Program-made: the position numbers and the translations under genes
Origin: Streptomyces sulfonofaciens
GTDB taxonomy: Bacteria; Actinomycetota; Actinomycetes; Streptomycetales; Streptomycetaceae
Length of the DNA: 64,000 nucleotides
Direction of reading: 5' to 3'
Assembly: GCF_014656295.1 (NCBI RefSeq)
Contig: NZ_BNCD01000007.1
Coordinates: forward strand, 186,001 to 250,000
Notes under the pieces: generated by a model
Databases searched by the model: none
What the model saw: the letters and a program-made list of their open reading frames with translations, nothing else
Told to the model about the DNA's origin: nothing
In this document: in pieces, positions 8,632 through 17,079 of the stretch
Numbering within the stretch: the stretch's first letter is position 1
How the letters are laid out: each line of letters starts with the position of its first letter

Positions 8632-11600
8632 ATGGACAGCCACACCCAGCGGCCGCCCGGTCGCAGAGCGGTCATCGGCGCGGGCGCCGGCGGCGCCCTG
8701 GCCCTGGGCGCCCTCGGATCCGTCCCGGGCCTGGCCGGGACGGCCCGCGCCGCCGCCCAGGAGCCGGCGGGCGGCTCCTCGCCGCGCCCCACCGACCCCG
8801 GCGCCTACGTCTCGTTCACGCCGCGGCCCGGCGCCTTCGCGCTGGTCCGGAGCAGGACGGCGGCGCCCCTGGTGGTGAGCGCGGACGACCACCCGGGCGT
8901 CCGGCGTGTCGTCGCCGATCTGCGGGACGACATCGAACGGGTCACCGGTGTCCGACCGGCCGTGCACAAGGCCCCCCGGGGCGCGGGGACCCCGAAACAT
9001 TCGGGATCGGATGCCCGGGAGATCGTGATCGTCGGCACCCTCGGCCGCAGCCCGCTGGTCGACGCCCTGGTCGACGCGGGCAAGCTCGATGTGAGCGGGA
9101 TCGAGGGCAGGTGGGAGACCTCGCTGGAGGCCGTGGTCGAGCGCCCGCTCGCCGGGGTGGACCGGGCCCTGGTCATCGTGGGCAGCGACCAGCGCGGCAC
9201 CATCTTCGGCGCCTACGACGTCAGCCTCGGCATCGGCGTCTCGCCCTGGTACTGGTGGGACGACGTCCGCCCGGTGCACCGCGACGCGCTCTACGTCCTG
9301 CCCGGTGTCCATACCCAGGGCACGCCGGCGGTGAAGTACCGCGGCGTCTTCATCAACGACGAGAACCCGGCCCTGGGGACCTGGGCCCCCGCCTACTTCG
9401 GGCCGGGCAAGGCGGAGGGCTTCGAGGGCGGCTTCAACGCCGACTTCTACGCCAAGGTCTTCGAGGTGCTGCTGCGGCTCAAGGGCAACTACCTGTGGCC
9501 GGCGGTCTGGGGCCGGGCCTTCGCCGAGGACGATCCGGACAACCACGCACGCGCCAAGGAGTACGGGATCGTCATGGGCACCTCGCACGAGGCGCCCATG
9601 ATGCGCGGCATCGAGGAGTGGAACCGCCACGCGGTCCCCGCCGTCCGGGACAAGGACGGCACGATCACCACCCCGGGCCACGACCCCTACGGCGGCACCG
9701 GCGAGTGGTCCTTCCGCAACAACGCCGACGCGATCAGGAAGTACTGGCGTGACGGCATCCGGCGGATGGTCGACCAGGGCTTCGAGGGCGTCGTCACGCT
9801 CGGTATGCGAGGCAACGGCGACACGAGTCTGCCGGACGGCGACGGCATCGACCTGATGCGGGAGATCCTGGAAACCCAGCGGAGCATCCTCGCCGAGGTC
9901 ACGGGCAGGGACGTCACCACCGTTCCGCAGGTGTGGACGCTCTACAAGGAGGTGCAGCGCTACTGGGAGCGCGGCCTGCGCGCCCCCGAGGACGTCACGG
10001 TCGTCCTCACCGACGACAACTGGGCCAACATCCGGATGCACCCGGATCCGGCCGAACCCGCACGCCCCGGCGGCTACGGGCTGTACTACCACTTCGACTA
10101 CGTGGGGGTCGGCCGCAACTACAAATGGGTGGACACCACCTCGCTGCCGAACATGTGGGACCAGCTCCACCAGGCCATCGCCTACGGCAACCACGGCCTG
10201 TGGGTGGCGAACGCGGGCGACCTCAAGGGCAACGAGCTGCCCACCCAGTTCTTCCTGGACTACGCCTGGAACCCGGACCGCTGGGACCTGGACGCGCTGC
10301 CCGAGTGGGAGCGGCGCTACGCCCGGCAGAACTTCGGCGAGGCCCAGGCCGGGGCCATCGCCGCCGTCCTGGCCGACTACGCCCAGCTCCAGTCGCGCCG
10401 CAAGCCGGAGCTGCTCAACCGCAGGATCAGCCTGGACGCGGCCAAGGACCCGGCACACGACGAGACCGCCGTCGTCTACGACGACCGGGCCACGCCGTTC
10501 TCGATGACCGCGCACCGGGAGCTGGAGCGGGTCACCGAGGAGTGGCGGAGGCTGGCGAAGCGTGCCGAGGCCGTCGCCCGGCGGTTGCCGGAGGCCGACC
10601 AGGACGCCTGGTACGAGCTGGTCGGCTACGAGGTGCAGGCCACCGCCAACCTGTACGTCCTGCGGGAGGCGGAGTTCACCAACCTGCTCTACGCCGAGCA
10701 GGGCCGCGCCGCCACCAACGACCTCGCGAGCGCGGCCGAGGCCCGCCTCAGGGACGACTTCGCGCTGAACGACCGCTTCAACACCAAGATCGCGGGCGGT
10801 AAGTGGCGGGGCTTCATGACCCAGCCGCACATCGACTACGGGGACGTCGAGCGGTACGGGCCCAACGCGCCCTGGCAGCAGCCGGAGATCGACAACGTCG
10901 CGATCCCCGATGTGCTCTTCCCCGCGGTCAGGCGGATCGAGCTGCCCGCGGAGTCCGGTGACGACGCCGGCGCGGGGCCCCGGATGGGCGTGGCGATCGA
11001 CGGGTCGGCCGCCTGGTGGCCCAAGGCGCGGACGGAGCCGGTGCTGCCGGTCTTCAGCCCCCACCAGAGCCGGCCCGACCAGTACATCGAGGTCTTCGAC
11101 CGCGGCGGCCGCCCCTTCGAGTACCGCGTCGAGCCCACCGTGCCCTGGATCGACGTGGACCGCCCGCACGGCACGGTGCGGCAGCAGACCAGGGTCACCG
11201 TCACCGTCGACTGGGCGAAGGCGCCGCGGCGGCGGACCCGGGCCGGCATCGTGGTGCACGGTCCGGACGGGGCCGCCGTCACGGTCACCGCGATCGCCGA
11301 CCCGCCGGCCGTGCCCGGGCTGCGCGGCTTCGTGGAGGCGGGCGGGTACATCGCCGTCGACGCGGAGCACGCCACCCGCGTGGTCGGCGCCGGCGGTGTC
11401 GGCTGGCGGCGCATCGACCGTATCGGGCGCACCGGCGCTGGCATGACGCCCACCCCGGTCACGGCGGCCCGGCAGACTCCCGGCGGGTCCTCGCCGCGCC
11501 TGGAGTACGAGGTGAGCGTGCTGACGCCCGGCGAAGTGACGGTCTGGGCGTACCTCTCGCCGCGCAACCCGGCCCTCGCCAGGGACGGCCTGAGCTACGC

Positions 11601-11868
11601 GGTCTCCTTCGACGACGACGCTCCGCAGACCGTCGACGTCATCGCGGCTACCGGGGCCGACGACGGGCTGATGAACATGCGCTGGGCGCGCAACACCTCC
11701 GACAACGTGAACCGGACCGCCACCACCCACACCGTCGCCCGGGCGGGGGTGCACCGGCTCTCGTTCTGGATGGTCGACCCGACCGTCGTCCTTCAGCGTT
11801 TGGTGGTGGACACGGGCGGTCTCGAACCCACGTACCTCGGACCGCCGGAGAGCCGCATGCTGCACTGA
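8632..11868 (+). CDS. Secreted GH115 alpha-glucuronidase
   Basis: A 1078-residue exported enzyme, expected to remove (4-O-methyl)glucuronic acid branches from xylan. The N-terminus has a Tat-type signal, GRRAVIGAGAGG (10-21), then a hydrophobic run and an Ala cleavage region near 40. Residues 50-210 form the N-terminal domain. The GH115 core has the family's typical stretches GVFINDENPALGTWAP, LKGNYLWPAVWGRAF, MGTSHEAPMMRG, VTLGMRGNGD and VVLTDDNWANIRMHP. A C-terminal beta-rich domain begins near 890. ATG start behind GGAGACGGAGGAG. It stands alone between two ribosomal operons and converges on the GNAT gene. Whether it also takes a sugar-binding accessory role is unknown. Confidence 0.9.
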   Translation: MDSHTQRPPGRRAVIGAGAGGALALGALGSVPGLAGTARAAAQEPAGGSSPRPTDPGAYVSFTPRPGAFALVRSRTAAPLVVSADDHPGVRRVVADLRDDIERVTGVRPAVHKAPRGAGTPKHSGSDAREIVIVGTLGRSPLVDALVDAGKLDVSGIEGRWETSLEAVVERPLAGVDRALVIVGSDQRGTIFGAYDVSLGIGVSPWYWWDDVRPVHRDALYVLPGVHTQGTPAVKYRGVFINDENPALGTWAPAYFGPGKAEGFEGGFNADFYAKVFEVLLRLKGNYLWPAVWGRAFAEDDPDNHARAKEYGIVMGTSHEAPMMRGIEEWNRHAVPAVRDKDGTITTPGHDPYGGTGEWSFRNNADAIRKYWRDGIRRMVDQGFEGVVTLGMRGNGDTSLPDGDGIDLMREILETQRSILAEVTGRDVTTVPQVWTLYKEVQRYWERGLRAPEDVTVVLTDDNWANIRMHPDPAEPARPGGYGLYYHFDYVGVGRNYKWVDTTSLPNMWDQLHQAIAYGNHGLWVANAGDLKGNELPTQFFLDYAWNPDRWDLDALPEWERRYARQNFGEAQAGAIAAVLADYAQLQSRRKPELLNRRISLDAAKDPAHDETAVVYDDRATPFSMTAHRELERVTEEWRRLAKRAEAVARRLPEADQDAWYELVGYEVQATANLYVLREAEFTNLLYAEQGRAATNDLASAAEARLRDDFALNDRFNTKIAGGKWRGFMTQPHIDYGDVERYGPNAPWQQPEIDNVAIPDVLFPAVRRIELPAESGDDAGAGPRMGVAIDGSAAWWPKARTEPVLPVFSPHQSRPDQYIEVFDRGGRPFEYRVEPTVPWIDVDRPHGTVRQQTRVTVTVDWAKAPRRRTRAGIVVHGPDGAAVTVTAIADPPAVPGLRGFVEAGGYIAVDAEHATRVVGAGGVGWRRIDRIGRTGAGMTPTPVTAARQTPGGSSPRLEYEVSVLTPGEVTVWAYLSPRNPALARDGLSYAVSFDDDAPQTVDVIAATGADDGLMNMRWARNTSDNVNRTATTHTVARAGVHRLSFWMVDPTVVLQRLVVDTGGLEPTYLGPPESRMLH

Positions 11869-11976
11869 CCCGTCTTCGACCTGCTCGGACACGGGGTGAC
11901 GCGGTCGCACGGGCAGGGCCCGGCGACCGCCGCAGACCGGGCCGGCGGGCATACGCCCCGACCCGCTGACCCGACC

Positions 11977-12024
11977 GCACGGCCGGCCCCGGCCCCGCCC
12001 CGAACCGGCCGGGGCCGGCCGTGC
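11977..12024. terminator. Bidirectional terminator between GH115 and GNAT genes
   Basis: A perfect 18-bp GC stem (11977-11994 with 12007-12024), 12-nt loop, in the gap between convergent genes. It can work on either strand, though it lacks a T-run. Confidence 0.75.
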
Positions 12025-12031
12025 ACCCCTC

Positions 12032-12553
12032 TCAGCGCCCGCCCGCGCCGGCCGCGCCCGGGACGTCGAAGGAGATCCAGGCGTCCGGCGGGACCTCCGG
12101 GCGCCCCGGCACGGGCCGGTGCTCCTCGGTCCACGCGTCCCCGGCGATCGCGGTGGCGACCCGCCGCCAGAAGCGGACGGCGCCGGTGTTGGCGTCCTGG
12201 AACGCCACCTCCCACGCGCCCGGATGCCGCGCCACGACATCCTGGACGGCCCGCAGCCCCACTCCGGCCCGGCGCGCGCCGCGCGCCACGAAGAAGCTGT
12301 TCAGCACGTACGTCGACCCGCTCAGCCCGCGCACGAACGCGAACCCGGCCGGCCGCTCGCCGCTGACCAGCAGGTACGCGGCCCAGTCCGGGCCACCCGC
12401 GAGCGCCGCGTCGAGGCGCTCCCTGCGGTACGTCCCGTCCGGGGCCGGCAGCGGCCCGCCGAACTCGGCCATGTCGTGCCGGAACAGCGGCCAGAGCCGT
12501 TCCAGAACGGGGCGGTCGGCGGGTTGCGCGGGGCGGACGGTGATCTCTGACAT
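12032..12553 (-). CDS. GNAT family N-acetyltransferase
   Basis: A 173-residue GNAT, from ATG at 12553 behind GTGGAGGAGCC. The frame extends upstream, but that part is low complexity and contains the leader terminator. The fold runs from SEITVRPAQPADRPVLERLW (beta1-alpha1) to the acetyl-CoA loop, here VARGARRAGVGLRAVQDVV, a relaxed R/Q-x-x-G-x-G/A site, and then VAFQDANTGAVRFWRRVA, the usual helix after beta5. Substrate unknown. The intrinsic terminator in its 5' leader suggests expression only when read-through is allowed, as in some ribosome-targeting antibiotic resistance genes. Confidence 0.85.
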   Translation of the reverse strand: MSEITVRPAQPADRPVLERLWPLFRHDMAEFGGPLPAPDGTYRRERLDAALAGGPDWAAYLLVSGERPAGFAFVRGLSGSTYVLNSFFVARGARRAGVGLRAVQDVVARHPGAWEVAFQDANTGAVRFWRRVATAIAGDAWTEEHRPVPGRPEVPPDAWISFDVPGAAGAGGR

Positions 12554-12577
12554 GGCTCCTCCACTGGTTCGGGACAC

Positions 12578-12602
12578 AAAAAAAGCCTCCCTGGGCGGGA
12601 GG
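12578..12602 (-). terminator. Leader terminator / attenuator upstream of GNAT
   Basis: On the minus strand CCTCCC-GCCCA-GGGAGG (12602-12586) is followed by C and seven T (12584-12578), a textbook intrinsic terminator 25 nt before the GNAT ATG and in its transcription direction. An overlapping frame starts at ATG 12623 and reads through it. Upstream, TATGTT may act as a -10. Attenuation is inferred. Confidence 0.7.
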
Positions 12603-12603
12603 A

Positions 12604-13009
12604 GTCCCTGCGCCGGGAAGCATGACAGCTCAGGACAACATATCAGGTGCCCGGTCGCGGAGGAGCGGTCCCGGCACCCACCCGGCATCCGGCCCCGGCG
12701 CCCGGCCCCGGCGCCGGCGCCCGGCCCCAGTTCCGGCCCGCGGCCCCGCCCCCCGGCGCGCGCCGACCGAGCGCCCGGCCCCCCGGCCCGAGCGTCCCGG
12801 CCCGTGTCCGTTGCTCGCCGAGGACCTCGCCGCAGCGGACGGTGGACGCCGAGAGGTGGACGGTGGACGGAGAGAGACGGAAGGAGCGAGGCGGACGGTG
12901 GGAGGCGTCGCGGTCCCGGGCGCACGCTCGCACCCTCCTGAAGAGGGGAAACGCCGGCTGAGGTGACCCGGGGACGTGGCCCGCGTCACCCGCGGCGTAG
13001 CCCATCCGT
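12604..13009. other. GC-rich non-coding stretch upstream of the S10 region
   Basis: No convincing gene. 12666-12790 is low-complexity repetition of CCGGCGCCCGG-like units, and 12838-12905 repeats GGTGGACG-like purine-rich units. Open frames here change phase freely and have no ribosome sites. Confidence 0.5.
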
Positions 13010-13037
13010 TTGGGCCGGCACTCTCACGGGGTAAGAT
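13010..13037 (+). promoter_or_regulatory. Candidate S10 operon promoter
   Basis: TTGGGC (13010-13015), 16-nt spacer, TAAGAT (13032-13037). It would give a leader of about 410 nt before rpsJ that includes the conserved hairpin. A second weak TTGGCC at 13049 has no good -10 at normal spacing. Confidence 0.4.
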
Positions 13038-13361
13038 CCCCGGCTCGATTGGCCCTGGCCCCGGCGTATATGGCAGACTATCGGGGTTGCTCGGTTGAGT
13101 GCCGATGCTGCGCGCCTCCCGCCGGGGGGACCGGAAGCGAGTCCCACAGTACTCGTCGCCCCAACTGCGTCACGGGCCATCGGCCCAGATCGCAGCGCTG
13201 AGGCGGACGTACGGGAATCTTCCGGGAAGCGTCAGCGGGGCGCCGGCCAGGCACCCGGTGGACGGATCGGCTGGTCCTCGTCCCCGGCCCGTGGTCGTCG
13301 GATCGTCGATCGCACCCCTTGCAAGGGATGTCCACAGGTGGACACGCATGCGAGCGGGGAG

Positions 13362-13386
13362 CGACACGCCCGACCGCGTGGGTCGG
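13362..13386 (+). promoter_or_regulatory. Conserved r-protein leader hairpin (rpsJ copy)
   Basis: 25 nt matching the rpsL leader element except for one base (G for A at position 7), 66 nt before the rpsJ start. Core stem CCGACC/GGTCGG. See the copy at 3757-3781. Confidence 0.7.
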
Positions 13387-13452
13387 AGGGGGAAGACCGT
13401 CGGACCACCGGGTTCCAGAGCGTTCAACGAGAGACAGGACTAAGAAGCAGCC

Positions 13453-13761
13453 ATGGCGGGACAAAAGATCCGCATCCGGCTCAAGGCCTACGACCACGAG
13501 GTCATCGACTCCTCGGCGAAGAAGATCGTCGAGACGGTGACCCGTACTGGTGCGTCGGTCGCGGGCCCGGTGCCGCTGCCCACCGAGAAGAACGTGTACT
13601 GCGTCATCAAGTCGCCGCACAAGTACAAGGACTCGCGCGAGCACTTCGAGATGCGCACGCACAAGCGGCTCATCGACATCCTCGACCCGACCCCCAAGAC
13701 CGTTGACTCGCTGATGCGCCTCGACCTCCCGGCGGGCGTCGACATCGAGATCAAGCTCTGA
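13453..13761 (+). CDS. rpsJ: 30S ribosomal protein S10
   Basis: A 102-residue S10 of the 30S head, also the NusE partner in antitermination. It begins MAGQKIRIRLKAYDHEVIDSS and holds the EHFEMRTHKRLIDI segment. First gene of the S10 operon, 19 nt before rplC, and preceded by a long leader carrying the hairpin shared with rpsL. Confidence 0.98.
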   Translation: MAGQKIRIRLKAYDHEVIDSSAKKIVETVTRTGASVAGPVPLPTEKNVYCVIKSPHKYKDSREHFEMRTHKRLIDILDPTPKTVDSLMRLDLPAGVDIEIKL

Positions 13762-13780
13762 GAAGGCGGGCTGACCAACG

Positions 13781-14428
13781 ATGACGACCAAGAACATCAA
13801 GGGCATCCTGGGCGAGAAGCTCGGCATGACCCAGGTATGGGACGAGAACAACCGTGTCGTCCCGGTGACCGTGGTCAAGGCCGGTCCCTGCGTCGTGACC
13901 CAGGTCCGCAGCGGTGACCGCGACGGCTACGAGTCCGTCCAGATCGCCTTCGGCGAGATCGACCCGCGCAAGGTGAACAAGCCCCTCAAGGGCCACTTCG
14001 CCAAGGCCGACGTCACCCCCCGGCGCCACCTCGTCGAGATCCGTACCGCCGACGCGAGCGAGTACACCCTCGGCCAGGAAGTGACCGCCGAGACCTTCGA
14101 GGCCGGCGGCAAGGTCGACGTCACCGGCAAGAGCAAGGGCAAGGGCTTCGCCGGTGTGATGAAGCGCCACAACTTCCGTGGCCTCGGCGCCGGACACGGC
14201 ACCCAGCGCAAGCACCGCTCTCCCGGCTCCATCGGCGGCTGCGCCACTCCCGGCCGGGTGTTCAAGGGCCTGCGCATGGCAGGCCGCATGGGCAACGAGC
14301 GGGTCACCACCCAGAACCTGACCGTCCACGCCGTTGACGCGGAGAAGGGTCTGCTGCTCATCAAGGGCGCGGTTCCCGGTCCGAACGGCGGCCTCGTCCT
14401 GGTCCGCACCGCGGCCAAGGGGGCCTGA
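13781..14428 (+). CDS. rplC: 50S ribosomal protein L3
   Basis: A 215-residue L3 near the peptidyl transferase centre. MTTKNIKGILGEKLGMTQVWDENN start; the extended loop RGLGAGHGTQRKHRSPGSIGG that reaches the PTC is present, as is KGLRMAGRMGNERVTTQNL. 7 nt before rplD. Confidence 0.98.
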   Translation: MTTKNIKGILGEKLGMTQVWDENNRVVPVTVVKAGPCVVTQVRSGDRDGYESVQIAFGEIDPRKVNKPLKGHFAKADVTPRRHLVEIRTADASEYTLGQEVTAETFEAGGKVDVTGKSKGKGFAGVMKRHNFRGLGAGHGTQRKHRSPGSIGGCATPGRVFKGLRMAGRMGNERVTTQNLTVHAVDAEKGLLLIKGAVPGPNGGLVLVRTAAKGA

Positions 14429-14435
14429 GGGAACG

Positions 14436-15095
14436 ATGAGCACTGTTGACATCCTTTCGCCGGCAGGCGACAAGGCCGGGACCGTCGAGCTCCCCGCGGA
14501 GATCTTCGACGCCAAGGTCAGCATCCCGCTGATCCACCAGGTCGTCGTCGCCCAGCTGGCCGCTGCCCGACAGGGCACGCACAAGACCAAGACCCGCGGC
14601 GAGGTCCGTGGCGGTGGCAAGAAGCCGTACCGCCAGAAGGGCACGGGACGCGCCCGCCAGGGCTCGACCCGCGCGCCGCAGTTCGCCGGCGGTGGCGTCG
14701 TGCACGGCCCGGTGCCGCGCGACTACTCCCAGCGGACCCCGAAGAAGATGAAGGCCGCCGCCCTGCGCGGTGCCCTCACCGACCGGGCCCGCAACAACCG
14801 CATCCACGTCGTCTCCGGTGTGATCGAGGGCGACGCCCCGTCCACCAAGGCGGCCAAGAGCCTGTTCGGCAGGATCAGCGAGCGCAAGAACCTGCTGCTG
14901 GTCATCGACCGGACCGACGAGGCAGCGTGGCTGTCCGCCCGCAACCTCCCCCAGGTGCACATCCTGGAGCCGGGCCAACTGAACACGTACGACGTGCTCG
15001 TCTCGGACGACGTGGTCTTCACCCAGGCCGCTCTGGAGTCCTTCGTGGCCGCCCGGACCAGCGCCCCTGAGAACGCCGAAGGGAGCGAGGCCTGA
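14436..15095 (+). CDS. rplD: 50S ribosomal protein L4
   Basis: A 219-residue L4, exit-tunnel protein. The start is ATG 14436 (MSTVDILSPAGDKAGTVELP), not the in-frame upstream codons that overlap rplC. The tunnel loop KTRGEVRGGGKKPYRQKGTG is present, where macrolide-resistance changes occur. Its TGA overlaps the rplW ATG by one base. Confidence 0.97.
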   Translation: MSTVDILSPAGDKAGTVELPAEIFDAKVSIPLIHQVVVAQLAAARQGTHKTKTRGEVRGGGKKPYRQKGTGRARQGSTRAPQFAGGGVVHGPVPRDYSQRTPKKMKAAALRGALTDRARNNRIHVVSGVIEGDAPSTKAAKSLFGRISERKNLLLVIDRTDEAAWLSARNLPQVHILEPGQLNTYDVLVSDDVVFTQAALESFVAARTSAPENAEGSEA

Positions 15096-15511
15096 TGGCT
15101 ACGCGTCACCCGAGCATTGCCCCGAAGGCGGCCAAGGCCGCCAAGGCGGCCCGCATCGCCAAGGCGAAGCGGCACGCCACCGAGGGCAAGAATACCGTCG
15201 AGACCCCGGCGAGCAAGTCGTACACGGACCCCCGTGACATCCTGCTCAAGCCGGTCGTCTCCGAGAAGAGCTACGCGCTGCTCGACGAGAACAAGTACAC
15301 GTTCATCGTCGACCCGCGCGCCAACAAGACCCAGATCAAGCAGGCCGTCCAGGCGGTCTTCTCGGTCAAGGTCACCGGGGTCAACACGATCAACCGCCAG
15401 GGCAAGCGGAAGCGCACCCGCACCGGTTTCGGCAAGCGCGCCGACACCAAGCGCGCGATCGTGACCCTTGCCGAGGGCGACCGTATCGACATCTTCGGCC
15501 AGGCCTCCTGA
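15095..15511 (+). CDS. rplW: 50S ribosomal protein L23
   Basis: A 138-residue L23 at the tunnel exit, docking site for trigger factor and SRP. The first 38 residues are a Lys/Ala-rich extension (APKAAKAAKAARIAKAKRHA) seen in streptomycetes; the conserved domain starts at DPRDILLKPVVSEKSY. ATG overlaps the rplD stop (TGATG). Confidence 0.97.
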   Translation: MATRHPSIAPKAAKAAKAARIAKAKRHATEGKNTVETPASKSYTDPRDILLKPVVSEKSYALLDENKYTFIVDPRANKTQIKQAVQAVFSVKVTGVNTINRQGKRKRTRTGFGKRADTKRAIVTLAEGDRIDIFGQAS

Positions 15512-15550
15512 CGGAGCGCCCTGGTCCGAATATCGGACGAGGACTGAGAA

Positions 15551-16387
15551 ATGGGAATCCGCAAGTACAAGCCGACGACGCCGGGCCGCCGTGGCGCCTC
15601 CGTCGCCGACTTCGTCGAGGTCACGCGGTCCACGCCGGAGAAGTCGCTGGTCCGCCCCCTGCACAGCAAGGGCGGCCGTAACAACGCCGGTCGTGTGACC
15701 GTTCGCCACCAGGGCGGTGGCCACAAGCGTGCCTACCGCCTGATCGACTTCCGCCGTCACGACAAGGACGGCGTGCCGGCGAAGGTCGCGCACATCGAGT
15801 ACGACCCCAACCGCACCGCTCGTATCGCGCTGCTGCACTACGCGGACGGCGAGAAGCGCTACATCATCGCGCCGCGCGGCCTCACCCAGGGCGACCGGGT
15901 CGAGAACGGCCCCGCCGCCGACATCAAGCCGGGCAACAACCTGGCGCTGCGCAACATCCCGGTCGGTACCACGATCCACGCGATCGAGCTCCGTCCGGGC
16001 GGCGGCGCCAAGTTCGCCCGCTCCGCCGGTGCCTCCGTGCAACTGCTCGCGAAGGAGGGCTCGATGGCCCACCTGCGCATGCCGTCCGGTGAGATCCGGC
16101 TGGTCGACGTCCGCTGCCGCGCCACCGTCGGCGAGGTCGGCAACGCCGAGCAGTCGAACATCAACTGGGGCAAGGCAGGCCGCAAGCGCTGGCTGGGCGT
16201 CCGCCCGACCGTCCGCGGTGTGGCGATGAACCCGGTCGACCACCCGCACGGTGGTGGTGAGGGCAAGACCTCCGGTGGCCGCCACCCGGTCAGCCCGTGG
16301 GGTCAGAAGGAAGGACGTACTCGTTCTCCCAAGAAGGCGAGCAACAAGTACATCGTCCGCCGCCGCAAGACGAACAAGAAGCGCTAG
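15551..16387 (+). CDS. rplB: 50S ribosomal protein L2
   Basis: A 278-residue L2, a core 23S rRNA binder needed for subunit joining and peptidyl transfer. MGIRKYKPTTPGRRGASVADF start; NPVDHPHGGGEGKTSGGRHP, the conserved PTC-facing loop, is intact. 39 nt after rplW and 12 nt before rpsS. Confidence 0.98.
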   Translation: MGIRKYKPTTPGRRGASVADFVEVTRSTPEKSLVRPLHSKGGRNNAGRVTVRHQGGGHKRAYRLIDFRRHDKDGVPAKVAHIEYDPNRTARIALLHYADGEKRYIIAPRGLTQGDRVENGPAADIKPGNNLALRNIPVGTTIHAIELRPGGGAKFARSAGASVQLLAKEGSMAHLRMPSGEIRLVDVRCRATVGEVGNAEQSNINWGKAGRKRWLGVRPTVRGVAMNPVDHPHGGGEGKTSGGRHPVSPWGQKEGRTRSPKKASNKYIVRRRKTNKKR

Positions 16388-16399
16388 GAGCGGGTTCAG

Positions 16400-16681
16400 A
16401 TGCCGCGCAGTCTCAAGAAGGGGCCCTTCGTCGACGACCACCTGATCAAGAAGGTGGACGCCCAGAACGAAGCCGGCACCAAGAACGTCATCAAGACCTG
16501 GTCCCGTCGCTCCATGATCGTCCCGGCCATGCTCGGCCACACGATCGCGGTGCACAACGGCAAGACCCACATCCCGGTGTTCGTCACCGAGTCGATGGTC
16601 GGCCACAAGCTCGGCGAGTTCTCGCCGACGCGCACCTTCCGGGGTCACGTCAAGGAAGACCGGAAGTCCAAGCGCCGCTAA
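16400..16681 (+). CDS. rpsS: 30S ribosomal protein S19
   Basis: A 93-residue S19 of the 30S head, which contacts tRNA and helps form bridge B1a. MPRSLKKGPFVDDHLIKKV start; SRRSMIVPAMLGHTIAVHNG and LGEFSPTRTFRGH are typical. Within the S10 operon. Confidence 0.98.
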   Translation: MPRSLKKGPFVDDHLIKKVDAQNEAGTKNVIKTWSRRSMIVPAMLGHTIAVHNGKTHIPVFVTESMVGHKLGEFSPTRTFRGHVKEDRKSKRR

Positions 16682-16731
16682 CGCGGGGTGCAACCGACAT
16701 GACGAACGTGTCAGACACTGAAGGGACAACC

Positions 16732-17079
16732 ATGGAAGCCAGGGCCCAGGCGCGGTACATCCGCGTCACGCCCATGAAGGCCCGCCGTGTGGTGGACCTC
16801 ATCCGTGGCATGGACGCCGCGGAGGCTCAGGCGGTCCTGCGTTTCGCCCCGCAGGCCGCGAGTGAGCCGGTGGGCAAGGTGCTCAACAGCGCCATCGCCA
16901 ACGCCGCGCACAACTACGACCACACCGATGTGACCAGCCTCGTCGTTTCCGAGGCCTACGTCGACGAGGGCCCGACCCTGAAGCGGTTCAGGCCGCGCGC
17001 CCAGGGCCGTGCCTACCGGATCCGCAAGCGGACCAGCCACATCACCGTGGTCGTCAGCAGCAAGGAAGGAACCCGGTAA
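16732..17079 (+). CDS. rplV: 50S ribosomal protein L22
   Basis: A 115-residue L22 lining the exit tunnel. I chose ATG 16732 (MEARAQARYIRVTPMKARRV) because it has GAAGGG 7 nt upstream and gives the usual length; an in-frame ATG at 16699 would add 11 residues. The beta-hairpin LKRFRPRAQGRAYRIRKRTSH is present. TAA overlaps the rpsC ATG by one base. Confidence 0.94.
   Translation: MEARAQARYIRVTPMKARRVVDLIRGMDAAEAQAVLRFAPQAASEPVGKVLNSAIANAAHNYDHTDVTSLVVSEAYVDEGPTLKRFRPRAQGRAYRIRKRTSHITVVVSSKEGTR

Noticed and set aside
8278..12240. 1320-residue minus-strand frame
   Set aside because: Antisense to the GH115 gene, whose family motifs are clear.
14723..16729. 668-residue minus-strand frame over rplD-rplB-rpsS
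   Set aside because: Antisense to ribosomal protein genes.
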